Assembly: GCA_023055355.1 (NCBI GenBank)
Contig: JALJCS010000034.1
Span: 5,842,001 to 5,906,000, forward strand
Direction: 5' to 3'
DNA from: Agelaius tricolor
Taxonomy: Eukaryota > Chordata > Aves > Passeriformes > Icteridae
Length of the DNA: 64,000 nt
Part shown: piece by piece, positions 1 through 11,992 of the stretch
Layout of the letters: each line of letters starts with the position of its first letter
Position numbering within the stretch: position 1 is the first letter of the stretch
Translations under genes and position numbers: made by a program
The notes under the pieces: generated by a model
The model's database searches: none
Seen by the model: the letters and a program-made list of their open reading frames with translations, nothing else
Told to the model about the DNA's origin: nothing

Positions 1-2535
1 TTCAATGTCCCTTAATTTTGTCCTGATGTTTCCAGCTGCTCTTGAGAGAGCTTCATGAAGTTTTTTGCAACAGTTTTTGACTTTGCTGCTTGGTTAATAA
101 AACTAAACACACGTTGGTGCTTTTCCTCTACTTATTCCCATGTCCCTTGTACCCAGTGGAAAGGAGAGAGGCCAGAGGAGCATCAGATGAAGCAGGACCA
201 CAAAAAACAGGAAAGTGAAAGCTGGCTGCTGCCAGCTCCCCACCAACACTCCCTACATGAGAACTAGTGCCTGTAATCCCAAATACGTGCACATGCATAT
301 GCATGATTGTAGTGCCACTGATGAATAGAAATGTTTGTCTCGCTCATGTGAAAAGACATCAGCTGCTTTTGGCTTCAAAGTCAAGATGTCTGGTTTTAGC
401 CTTTTTTCTGTCAGAGACACCTGATGGAGCTGGACTGAATCCCACAGGGATTCAGATGGGGAGCATTTAGCAAGCTTTTCTGTAGATCGTGTAGAGCTAA
501 GGGAAAAGTCTAAAGTCGATATCAGCGGTTTTAAAACTTTTGTTCAAGACTCTCTTTTTTCTTTCTTAAGGAAGATACCAATATGCTGGGAGCTGTTAAC
601 AGAGAATGGAAGAGCTCAAATCCACATTGGTTTGACAGAGGAGATGGGCTACATATCACGCACAGAATAAGGAAACCTCTTTTATCCTGGTTGGGTATTT
701 ACAGGTAATCAAATAAATAACAGGCATGTTAACATAAATCTTAGCTTAATATGAAAAAGAAAATCATGAAACCAGTGGGGTTTTCTCCATCCCAAAAGAA
801 CTTCAAGTAATTGTCAACTTTTGTAAACCAGCAAATAAATTTATCTCCAAAAAGCTTCCAGTTATGATGTGCCACAGAGGGATACAAAAGTGATGGACTT
901 CTGTTCAGTCTTGTGTCCTGCCCTGTTTTCATATTGTTTGACTCAAAAGCTGCACAAAGTACTTTTAATATGCTTCTCAGAACCAGAGACAAAACAATGT
1001 TTTTAACTAGCTACAAATCTAAACACAGAAACTCCGTTGAACAATTTCATTTTCCATTTTCTTCTTGTTCTAAAAAAGTAATTAAAAACTCCAACCTTAC
1101 AACCACAATCAACTCCTTGATTTGTTTTAAAATAAAGAAGGTAAACATTACCAGATCATTAACTTGGAATATGGTGAACGGAAAAGGAAACTCTATTTTG
1201 ATAATATTTGTTAGTTTTAGGTAAGCCATTTCATACATTATTGGAGAGATCCAAAATTACAAAAAAAACTTGACCATTTGAACTATTTAAGTAAAACATG
1301 AGAAATACACTATATGGAAAAAAGTGTGCAGAGGTAATGGCAAAAGAACCAGATGTTTCTGTAGGGCTTTTCAGTCTTTAACTTCAGCATCAGGATGATA
1401 AAGAGCAACATAAAAACCTGTCACTGCTACAGCCAAGCAAATACACACACACACACACACTTCCAGCGCGGCCAAGATATGACATTTTTAGGAACATGGA
1501 GTGCATCCATTTTGTTCTCATGTTTGTACATTTCTGTGAGCACAGCCAAGTTTTTGCAAGGCAGAACTCAAAGAGAAAGACCAGGAGGCTGGATAATGCT
1601 GAGTGTAGTCTAACAGGATATACCGGGCTATTGGTTTCCCTCCAGATGTTTTTCAATGGAACCAGTGTTTCAGTGGCCAAGTTTCACTAAGCCCCATGAT
1701 GTCAAACATAAGGTTCCCTACCACATGACTCAAGAAATTAAGGATAAAAGCGCTGACTTAAGTGTGATTGTGAATCTGGACAAACTCCTAGGAATAAATT
1801 CTTGTTGCAGAATGCATATATTGACTGAAGACACACAAGGGGATGCTTAATGAAGATAAGTGAAATATTAATAAAGTAAAAATCCATGAACATTTATGTA
1901 AAAAAAAAAGGTTGTAACGATAATTAGGAAATTTTCCAGAGGCACGTAAGTTTTCACTTAAACCAATGGATAAGTTTAGGTACACGGTTCAGCTGGAAAA
2001 CCTTATTAATTACTATAATGGCCAAACTCCAGGGCCTAAATTTTTATGTTATTTCTTGACATTATGATTCATATGATTGTCCTGTTCTGGTGACCAAAAA
2101 AAGTACCAAAACACGTAAAAACCTTGCACCAGAAACAGAGAGACTGCTTAGTGACACATTCTCTTCCCTCTTTTAAATTGAAACAAGGGATTCTTACATT
2201 ATCAGATTCCAGCAGAACCTGTCCTCACAAAGACACTAAAAGATCAGAAGTTGAATGACACACAGAATTTTCCTCTTCAACACAGTGAAAGGCATAGGAT
2301 GAAAGGAAGGAAACAGCTCCTGTTTTATTGCTGCTCTGAATACTATGTATGTATCACTTACTGAAGAATTTGTCATACTTGACACAAGTTGTGACTTCAT
2401 CAATGACAGTAACTGAAATATCAGCTGCTGATTCGTGGGTCAGCCATGTATCATTGTCTCTGTAGGCTACAGAGGATGTATAAAAAGAAAAATCACCAAG
2501 AAATCCCACCAAACAAAACAGGTGGAAGGCTACTC
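1..2535. other. AT-rich non-coding sequence, no gene recognised
   Basis: Open frames here are short (103 codons or fewer) and occur on both strands with overlapping coordinates, as expected by chance. None resembles a protein family I know. The only simple repeat of note is a nine-unit AC run at 1443-1460. No RNA gene or mobile element is recognisable. Intergenic or intronic sequence is the most likely reading. Confidence 0.6.
1443..1460. repeat. (AC)9 microsatellite
   Basis: Nine uninterrupted AC dinucleotides, preceded by AT and followed by TTCC. It is short and probably of low variability. Confidence 0.9.
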
Positions 2536-2965
2536 ATGGGGTCTTTCAGGCATCCACCTGCTCCCACGTGGAGTCCTTCACAGGCTGCAGGTGGCTCTCT
2601 GCTCTTCCATGGGCTGCAGGGGCACAGCTGTACCACCACGGCCTGCAACACAGAGGGAATCTCAGCTCTGACACCTGGAACCCTCCTGCCCTTCCTTCTG
2701 CACCAGCCTTGGTGCCTGCAGAGTTGTTCCTCTCATGAATTCCAACTCCTCTCCCTGACTGAAGCTGTTGTTGAGAGGTCTATTCCCCCTTTTTGAATCT
2801 GTTATCCCAGAGGTGCCACCACCGCCCGTGGTGGGCTCAGCCTTGGTCTGCAGCCGGTGTTTCTTGGAGCCAGCTGGCATTGTCTCCATCAGACACAGGG
2901 AAAGCCTCCAGCAGTCTCCCACAGAAGCCACCCCAAAACCCTGCCCTGCAAACCTAATACATTCT
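2536..2965 (+). mobile_element. Old GC-rich interspersed repeat, songbird type (family not named)
   Basis: A block of about 430 bp is much more GC-rich than its flanks. Its order of motifs matches a repeat I recall as abundant in songbird assemblies, where it often causes spurious short protein predictions. The shared parts are a leading stretch on cap and bag words rich in CTGCAGG, a middle stretch around 2690-2760 rich in CTTCC and CTCTCC, the segment at 2800-2880 ending in GGAGCCAGCTGGCATTG, and a tail ending CCTGCAAACCTAATACA near 2963. Two consecutive + strand open stretches (2446-2796 and 2768-3070) are explained by this repeat, not by a gene. It may be part of an LTR, but I cannot see a partner copy, a TG...CA boundary or target-site duplications, so the class is left open. 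The match is from memory and the edges are approximate. Confidence 0.5.
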
Positions 2966-2975
2966 CCTCCTCAAA

Positions 2976-5900
2976 ACAGACATGTTTTGATTTCTCAAAG
3001 CCCTTGCCAACCCTGTGTCAAGGATATCTGTTCCCTTCTACACAGCACAGAGACAAACTGTAAGAATTGATGGATTGCACCCTTCTTTTTCCCTAAGAAA
3101 TTTTTTGTTTCACAAATGCTAAGGTTCAAAAAAATGGCTTTGTATCAGTCCTTCAGGAAAAAAAAGAGATTTCTGTAGGATGCCTGATAAGCTCCCACCA
3201 CTCTTGTATCACACTCAGGCAACCTCAGCTAAAGGCCTTGCCACTGTTCCATCTATAAGTCTAAACCACAGTATCACATGATTTCACAACTGGCTCTCAT
3301 TATTTTCCACCACATAAAATCCTTGGGATGAATGTGCCATACTTAGTTAATTCAGTATATTTTTTTTCCAGCTATGGAGAAATGAAGAACATCTACATAC
3401 CAGGTTAAGATTCCTTGGAATGTTTGAGAAGAGGATGCAAGTCTATAAATCATTTGAAAATGGACATGCACAGATGGTTTTAATTGACATAAGGACATGA
3501 TTCATAGCAGAATATAAGGAAAAATCTAGCAACTTTATTTTGGTCTACTGATTAACCCTCCTGTGCAATCTCTGCATGCAACCACTGTTGGGTCTTGGGG
3601 TTTCAAGCACTCTGCTGACAAACTGTCCAGAAATACAAGTGTCTGACACCTTCATGTCATTAACATTTTCAAGGCAGACTCTACCAACAAAAAAGTTTTC
3701 TAGAGAATCAGTTTACTACAGCTCTATCTAATTTCAAAGCTACACCCAGAATTTCAGAAATGCTCCAGACATTACACTGCTCTGGGAAATACACTACTAC
3801 TGAGACTTGAAGCTCTGCTGAATGTTAAAGAAGCTCAGTACTTCCTGCAACAAGGTTTCTCACTTGACTCTGCCAAATGTGACTTTTAGGCACTGATTAT
3901 TCCCAAAGCAGAGGGCCTGCTTCACAAAACTTTTGGAAGATTCAGCCAAAACCATTTACCTGTTTCTAAGGAATAGAGAGGGGAAAACCTATGATTTTTT
4001 TTCTCCTGCTGGGAAACAAAAATTAATAAGCTTTGCTTATTAAATTGGTTGTGAAACAAAGGTTTGCATTTAGACAGGAAAGTTGTTCTGTGTCAAGGAT
4101 GGCCTTTCAACTACACCTGTAAAATTTGCCTATACTTGGCCCACCCAGAATCCTTAAAAAAATAAAAGTCTATTTAAGCAAGTCCAACACGAACTGGAAA
4201 TTGGAATTGAACTGCTAATTTCCCTGAAGACTCCTCAGCTCACTGGAACATGCAGCTGAGCAAAACATTTCCTGCAATTAAAGAGGAGAACTTGTAATGA
4301 CACTTTTTATCCTCTGTGACACTTTGGCTTAAGTCTGAAGGAGGAAAGATGTGACTGGATGCACAGTTGGAAATGTGAGGATGGAGACCAGCTAGAGACT
4401 AAGGAGTGAAGACTTTTTTAAGAGAAATCAGGAGTGCAATTGGGCCTGCTTGGCCAGATACCAAGGATGGAAACGGATACAACGGGCAGGAGAAATTGCC
4501 CAGTGGAAACATGTGGGAGCAGAGAAGGGAAAGCAAAAAAAATGTTAATACATCCCTTCAGGCACAACCAATATAAGGAGCATAAACCACAAGATGGCAT
4601 AAGAACTTGCAGACAACAGGAATTACAAATGTTAAGTTAGAGCCTTCTGGCAAAACTGGGCTTAGGCTACTTGAATATTTTAAAATTCAGCAACTGAGGT
4701 AGCGAGAGAAGTAAATTTCTCTGGGCAATACATGAATTGGGTGAAACTAATTTTCCCTTCCAACCCAGCATCTTGTGTCCTCCTGTAGCCACGGGCAGAT
4801 ATCTGGGGAGCATGAAGTGGCATTTTTCCCAATGCACTCACAATCTCCAGTGGTGGAAACGGGATCTTCCTGACCAGAATCCCACCAGAGCAGTCTTTCT
4901 GTCTCTTCAATGAGTTTACTTGATTGCCTTTCAAAGCCAAGTCAATTTTAAGTATCCACTTAAATGTGTCCCAGGCCAGTGTACTCCTTTGTGTGAAGCT
5001 GCTCCCTGTGGATGGTTTTGAGCCTGCTGCTGGCCAGTTGCATTGTGATCTTTCTTTCTTATCCTAGAAAGCAATCTTTGCCTCTTTTGCTTCCTCCTCT
5101 ATCACATTTATCAGTTTATAGGCCTTTACCCTTCCGTTTCCTGAATCATCTGCAGGGCTGTAAAGATTTGATCATTCTTATACAAAAAAAAAAATTACTC
5201 CTTATTGCCTTTCCCTCTTTCTTCTCCACATCCTCTTTAGCAGACACAAAAGATCAGAACATCCATCATAGTCAAAACCAATTATGTAACTGCAGATACA
5301 ATGCACAAATATGACATCAAGATTTTATATTTTTATTAATAACACTCAATAAAGTATGGAAACATTGGCTGCTGTCATCTGTGCCCAATACTCAGTGGTT
5401 TCATACAGGTATTAGATATTAGAGATGAGCTTTTAAAAAGAAATATTTCTGAGGGAAGGGAATACCAGCATCTGTCTGGAAATGCTCTAGTAAGAGAAGA
5501 TTTTAAATGTATTGCCCTCGTCCACACAGTGAGGGAGGAAAGGAAGAGGTTGCTTTGAAAAGAGAAACAAACAAGCAGATGGAGCCTCCAAAGGGGAGAA
5601 TAAGAAATTTTAATTTAGTGCCAGAAAACTCACTGAGAATATCAATGAGGAAGGAAGGACAATTACTCAAAGATTAACAACTGTGCTCATTCTGGAGGTG
5701 AAATGGAGTCAGGGATACCAGAGGAGCTAACAGGATAATAAATAGAGAGTGAATTGTAGAAAAACTTTGGTTTGTTTGAGGGCACAAAAACTAATGTTGA
5801 AAAATAGAATAAGACTCCAAAAATGTAAGGAATTTGTTTCTGAAGGTGTCTTTCCTTCTCTTCCTCCAAACATATTTAGCTTCAATCAAGACATGGGGTA

Positions 5901-6676
5901 AGAGCACACTGGGGTGATCTTGAGAGTAACAAACCATTCAGCAAACAGCAACATCATATAATGAGATTCCAAATCATAGGGGAGTGTTTGACATAGTCAA
6001 AAAGCAAGATGAAGAGAGGGGGGTATTAGACATGTTGAATCAAAACATGCTCAAACTGTTCTGTGTTCCTGAACATCAGCCCTCGCATCACCCTTGCAAT
6101 CACGCAGGATCATCATCTTAACAAGAAAAAGCTTGAAAAAGTAGTGCTTTAAAAGCATTTGAATGGGCTCCAGGGAGTCAGTACAACAATTCTTAGAGAA
6201 AGCAGATCAAGCAAAACATCAAGGTTATTACAGATTCCCAAAGCAGAAATTAAATGTTTGCAGAATACCTTGCAACCCTGAAAAAATAATGATCTCCAAA
6301 ACAGGCAGCTTTTCACCAAAGGGCCAGTTTAGATCTTCATCTGTTTTCAAGAGAGTTACCAACATTTTCCACTGCTGACACGGAGATCAGTCTTGGGTTC
6401 CAAGTGTGGGTCCAGAAGCCATTACACCAAATGACAAAAACTGCCACACAAAAACTACACTGGAATGCATATTCTGAGGGCCAAATTTCGCATCATATAT
6501 TTGGACAAAGCATTCTGGAGCATATTTCCAAGTTACCGGAAGGGAAATCCATTTTTGAAAGGACAGAAAACAAATACCAAACGCATCTTTTCTGGTACAA
6601 GCATTTGCAGAAAAAAATCCAACACTTCATGAAGTTCAGCTTAAGGAAATTTCAGTCCACTTAAGCTGCTGATCTG

Positions 6677-6680
<4 letters not shown>
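2976..6680. other. Non-coding sequence, no gene recognised
   Basis: All open frames are 100 codons or shorter and show no recognisable domain. A few A runs of 9 to 10 bases occur, for example near 5184. Two consecutive + strand frames at 6163-6378 and 6404-6664 lie just upstream of a long A tract, which is the layout of a decayed retrocopy, but neither translation resembles a known protein. Confidence 0.55.

Positions 6681-6681
<1 letters not shown>

Positions 6682-6718
<37 letters not shown>
6682..6718 (+). repeat. Poly(A) tract, 37 A
   Basis: An uninterrupted run of 37 A follows GATCTGAAATT and is followed by GCCCCCAAAAACCCCC. No AATAAA lies in the 30 bases upstream. The downstream C-rich and A-rich sequence is not duplicated on the upstream side as far as I can see, so retrotransposition is not demonstrated. 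Confidence 0.9.
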
Positions 6719-6719
<1 letters not shown>

Positions 6720-9700
6720 CCCCCAAAAACCCCCAAAAAACAACTTATTTTAAATCTTTTAAAAAGAAAAGTGGATGAAAGGAAGCAGAAGTAACACTTC
6801 AGCTTTTGGAGAATGAATTACACAAGTGCAAAGCAAGACATACAAGCCATGGGCAGAGGTCTTCCTCCACAGGAGGAAGTTGAATACTAACATGGAGGAG
6901 AACTGAGGGAACACACTGAAGTGAAAAATTAACAATCCCTGCACCTGGCACTTAGAGGCTCTATTAATCCAGAAATTTTAAATTGCATAATGTCCCTTTA
7001 AATCAGACATGCAATTTTATATAAACCTCAGCGTAGAACTTAAATCTACCACAGATCAAGTTACATAAACTGTGTAACAGATGCTTTATATTCATTTTTT
7101 CATTCTTGCTTAAGGTTTTATTCATTCCTAATCAAATGTTTATATGACTAAAATTTGGGTTAACTTGAAATTATGTGTTTTATTTGAATTTTTGAAAGCA
7201 TGCAATGCCCATAGTTGTCCTGGCAGTATTTAAAAACTGAAGTCATTAAAATATTTTCCAGTCCAATAGGGAAGGGAGCAAAGTTGAATGTGCTGTATGG
7301 CAACATTTTTCTACTGGACACGTTGTGGTATCTGGCAATCAAAATTCAGTGTTTTCTCATACCACAGAAGAAACAATCTTGATCCTTTAAGTGGGGTTAT
7401 AAAAGACAAATCAATATGCATCAATAACAGATCATAAGAAAATAAAATCATCAGGACTATATAATGAAATACATCATGCATTTCTATTTTTTTTCTGCAA
7501 GAAAAAAATAAATGGGATAGAGGAGTTAAATAGATTTTATGGCTTTAAAAAGTGAAAGCAAAAAAGATGTTAGCATGAGGATTCTTAATCCGAATTTAAA
7601 GGTTAGGTATCAAATTCTTATGGCCTAGATTGCAAAAAGGAACCCTTTCCCAAGTTACCATATCTTGAAACTTTAGAGATCAGTGTACTTTGATAAATTC
7701 AAAACTTCCAAAATAATGTTTCCACTCAGTTTTTAATAGCCATTAGTACCTGATGGTACTAATGTGTGAAGTATCAACCTTCACTTCAAGAACTCAGGCT
7801 AAAATGATTATCAGTAGGTTAATGAGACAAACGCTGACCATCACTTAAATGGCAAGAGGACACCAGAGAAGAGAGAGAGCAGTGGTGACATTCTTTCTTC
7901 TACCATGAGGTCTAAAGCTTTTTGAGGCCGTGGCACCTGCAGCCAAGGGACCTACACAATAGATGGTATTTGAGAACTATCTATACCAAACACCTCCATT
8001 TATATTGGCCCTCAGTTTTAGGGAACTGAACTTGTTAGCCCAGCCTCTATTATTCTCAGCTTTTTTCTTGAGATGAAGAGTAGTCAAGCAATGATTTTTT
8101 TTCTTAATATTAGAAATATGACAAATGTTAGGGGACGGAGTGCCCAAAAAAGGGAGGAGAATCTGTGCACAGGTCTGACAGGATGGCTGTTCATGCATTT
8201 TCTATGTTCCAAACTAGTTGAGTTTGTACCTCAGCTTCAAGCCTCTGAACATTGCTGTTCCACTAACAACTACCTTGACCAAACCACTAAGCTCTTCTTG
8301 GTGTTGTTCCCATCACACTATTGACTGAAACAAATTTAGTTTAGTTGCAAGCATGAACTTCCAAGAAATTATTATTTTTAGAGATAGTTCCTTCTCTGAG
8401 TATACATGGAAGCTAGTAAAAGAAAGATGATGATGTTGTGATGCTATAAAAACGTCAGTGAGTAATATCCGTCCTATGCTTTTTCCAAAGATGGCACAGA
8501 TGTTTTGGAAATAATAAACTGATAAATGTTTAAAATGTTTAAATTGCATTATTCTGCAAATAGAACACCTTATACCTTGCCAAAGTCAGTAACTATGAGG
8601 CATTTATAAGTCAGTATACTCATGGTATATGCCTGCAATCCCGCGAGGGTAACACAGAAAAAACAGAAGCTTTGAAGCTGTGAAGTTCAAATCCAGACTT
8701 TGCCCATATTTAAAGACAGCTGAAGCCAGATATTGTTTCAACACAATAGAAAGTTTGTAGCCAGCTGCAAATTTTTGGCCATATAAATGACTGTTTCTGA
8801 AATTCAAGCATGTTCATGAGTTAAGTTTTGGTTTGAGCCATGAGCAAGATATGGACCAGCCACAAAAGTTCAGAAATTAATTTGGGCCCACAGTCTGTGT
8901 CAAAGCTTTCTGGATCCAAAGTGTGCAAAAAAATAGCACTAATTTTTATCTTTGGTGCACCTAATGCAAAGAACAAAAAATATACTTTGGATGAATGCGA
9001 ATATTCCAGTTTTCTTTTGTAAAAGTGCACAATCCTAATGTAAAAAATTAGCACTGTGGCATGCTCCACAACAGCCTTTAGAAAATTTCTCCAATGGTGA
9101 CTAAAACTGTTCTTTTCCTTTCTAATCTAAATTTATCCAAGTATCAACATGCAGTCATTGGATCTTCTGACAGGTTTCTTTGCTACACTGGTAACCCAAA
9201 TTTTCAAGTTTTGTTCACCTTAGAAGCATGCATCAGCACAGACAGGCATACACATTAAGCTTGTCATAGTCAGCAAAAACAGTATAAACATAAATATAAA
9301 ACACACATTTCCTAACCCCTCTTTGATCCTGACATTTGTTTTCTGATCAGCTTTTGACCATCCAACTTGAATTCATGGTGTTGAGGTGCACTAAAACCCA
9401 ATAGACACTGCATCAAGACCCTGGATTTCCTTGCTTATTTTTGTATGGATCATGTCAGCTTTTTTGGCCACAGCAGTAGTCCAGAAGGTAGCAATCAGGT
9501 ATTATCCATTTGGATCCCCAAGTCTTTATTTACTCTTTCCAAGTTGGAGACCCTTCTCCTGTAATTAGAGCTGTCCTCTTGGCTAGTGGATGTAAGAGGT
9601 ATTTGGCCACATTCAGACACACTATTTGCTGCAACCAGATGACCAGATGATCTAGATTTTCCTTCCTCATTAATCACTCCCCAGACTTCATGCCACTATT

Positions 9701-11092
9701 ACACCATCAGTAAAGCTTTTAGGTTTCATTCCAGCAGGTTAATATGGATCAATGTTAAACACAGTGTTAAGGCAAATTACCTAAGTCAATACTCTTTGCA
9801 GATACAATCCTGTTTATGGCTGTGGAGGAAGATGGTGTTTTCACCAGAATGAAGACAATAACATGACCTTAGAAACTTCTTAAAAACTCCAAAATCCTCA
9901 AGTAATATAGTCTGCCAAGTTCTAAGGTCAGAGATTCTCACTGAGGAGAAGATATGGAACAAGACAAGGCGCTGAGAATTTTGTGAAGTTCTCAGGTTAC
10001 TTGTCAATATTCCAATTCTCCTTTTCCAACCCTCCACTCCATCCAACATTATGGGTTGAAACCATCTGAAGGAATGAGTTGGAAAAGTCTGATGGATAAC
10101 TTGAAACTCTTCTTGCCCTCTGGAAAATTCTGAAATCCCTCCTATTTAATTGCAACACAGCTTGTATAACACTTTGGCTGCCTTTCTTCCTCTGCTTTGT
10201 TTTGTTTGCGTTACTAAGAATATTTGCATGAAAACAGGATATTTGTTTATTAAGAGCTCATCATCTCCTGCTGTGTATTCTCCAGTTTAAGTCATATTCT
10301 TTAACATTTATTAGCAAAAGGAGACCATAAATCCTGTTCCTGTAAAAGTGCCTAATAATGAAATGAGCAAAGAAACTTAAGTGAAGTAGAGAGATTCAGG
10401 AAGAAAGAATGAGAAGGAGACACTACATGATTGATTGTGTAACTTGTGTTTTCCAGAGGAAATGGCCTAAAATGTTCCCCGTGAAGTGTGAACTTTTCTT
10501 TAGCACTTCTTATCCACCCTTCTAGTTCCAAGCAGGCATTTCTCAAACTGGGCAGACACCCATAAAAATTCTATCTTGCCATCAGCAGACAAGTCGATAA
10601 CTCCCCCTCATCCCTTTTGGTTCTCCTGATTTTCTCAACAAAGAATGCCAGCCCACAGGAGGAATATACAACATGGGAAAGAAGGAGTCACACAGCTGGC
10701 ACCACGGATATGGAACAGCAGAAGAAAAGATCTAAGTGCTTGCCAAGAAAGGACTAAGCAAACCTCAAGTGCTTAGGTTTAGCTTCATACTGTCTTCTCA
10801 TTTATCATTTTCCTTCAAAATATGGTTTGCATTTCCAAGATGTACTAGATTGATATATTCCCACATGACTGAACATGTTTACAGTTTTGCAGGCTTTTTT
10901 TAGCTCTAAAATCTGCAAAGATCTACAAGTAGTTGGCTAGAGAAAATGAGCAAGGAACTATTCTGAAGTGGTAAGCAATAGTCCAAAGCATTCAGACACA
11001 CAACACACACCCAAAGGATTTCCACTTATTATCTGTGCAGGATAAAAGTGGACACTACATAGAGTCACTAAACTTTTTCAGGGCTGTATATT
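6719..11092. other. AT-rich non-coding sequence, no gene recognised
   Basis: No open frame exceeds 87 codons and none resembles a known protein. The stretch contains one perfect short hairpin at 7741-7764, listed separately. I see no mobile element in it. Confidence 0.6.
7741..7764. repeat. Perfect inverted repeat, 10-bp arms, 4-nt loop
   Basis: CATTAGTACC (7741-7750) and GGTACTAATG (7755-7764) are exact reverse complements separated by TGAT. The sequence could form a cruciform or, if transcribed, a tight hairpin. No function is implied by neighbours. Confidence 0.85.
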
Positions 11093-11120
11093 TATATATA
11101 TATATATATAAATGGGGGGG
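11093..11120. repeat. (TA)9 run followed by a 7-G run
   Basis: Nine TA units at 11093-11110 are followed within three bases by seven G at 11114-11120. This is simple sequence and likely to be variable in length. Confidence 0.85.
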
Positions 11121-11329
11121 ACATTTTTCTTCCAAATAGGAATCTAGGCATGAGAAAAAGATGGAAAGGGAAGGACTGGGAATGGTTCCACAGTCTGGCA
11201 TACAGTGCAACCAATATTATATCAACATCTCTTCAGAGGTGTTATGCAAACAAAAATGTAAAAATAGGATAAGTGTTGTCTTTTCAAGATGGGGTGATTA
11301 GCTTCATAGGGTATAAAGTATCTACCCAT

Positions 11330-11355
11330 CTTTATAGTACTAAAGTACTATAAAG
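11330..11355. repeat. Perfect inverted repeat, 11-bp arms, 4-nt loop
   Basis: CTTTATAGTAC (11330-11340) is the exact reverse complement of GTACTATAAAG (11345-11355), with loop TAAA. It is AT-rich and flanked by further partial copies of the TAGTA/TATAAAG motif at 11357-11366. Confidence 0.85.
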
Positions 11356-11916
11356 CTAGTATAAAGGCAAGGGGCAAATTTACTTAATAGAAGTACTTTA
11401 AATGCTATCTAAGAATTAATAATTTTTATTGGTTTCACAAGAAACTGGCATGTCCATTGTATCCTTCTTCTTTCCTTTGTCTTTCTTGAAACATTACTTT
11501 GTTTTGCCTAAAGTTAGACTCGAGCTTTTCTGTCATTCTAGACCCAAAGCACATATTTTCATTGATCTGCAGTTACATCAAATTTTTCCTCAATATATGG
11601 TTTCACATGCACAAAGTGAGCCCTAAAATTCTGCCACTTAAAATTCTCCCTGGTACAGGGAGCTTGACAAAATAAGAAACTTGGCAGCTCCCTATCAGCC
11701 CAAATATATCCGTAACATTCATGGCACCTATTTCCATGAGATGTTTCTTAGTTTCTTTGGTCTATCCAAAATTTTGTGATGGACCAAATCCCAGGTTAAG
11801 GTGCTGTCTCTCACTAATTGTAAAAAGCCCCTAGGTTTAAACAAACCTACTGCAGAGAAAAGTCAATTAAAAAAGATAACAAAGAACAGACTAAGTGCTT
11901 GTAATACATAATTGAT

Positions 11917-11992
11917 ATCTATATAGATGAAATAGATATAGCCATAGATGAAATAGATATAGATAGGTAGATGGATAGATAGATATACACAC
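11917..11992. repeat. Degenerate GATA/ATAG tract
   Basis: The tract is built from GATA, GATG and GGTA units. It contains a 19-bp direct repeat at 11923-11941 and 11944-11962, set 21 bp apart. Interruptions suggest an old tetranucleotide microsatellite. Confidence 0.75.

Noticed and set aside
2435..3070. Several overlapping frames of up to 116 codons that look protein-like
   Set aside because: They coincide with the GC-rich interspersed repeat, a known source of false protein models.
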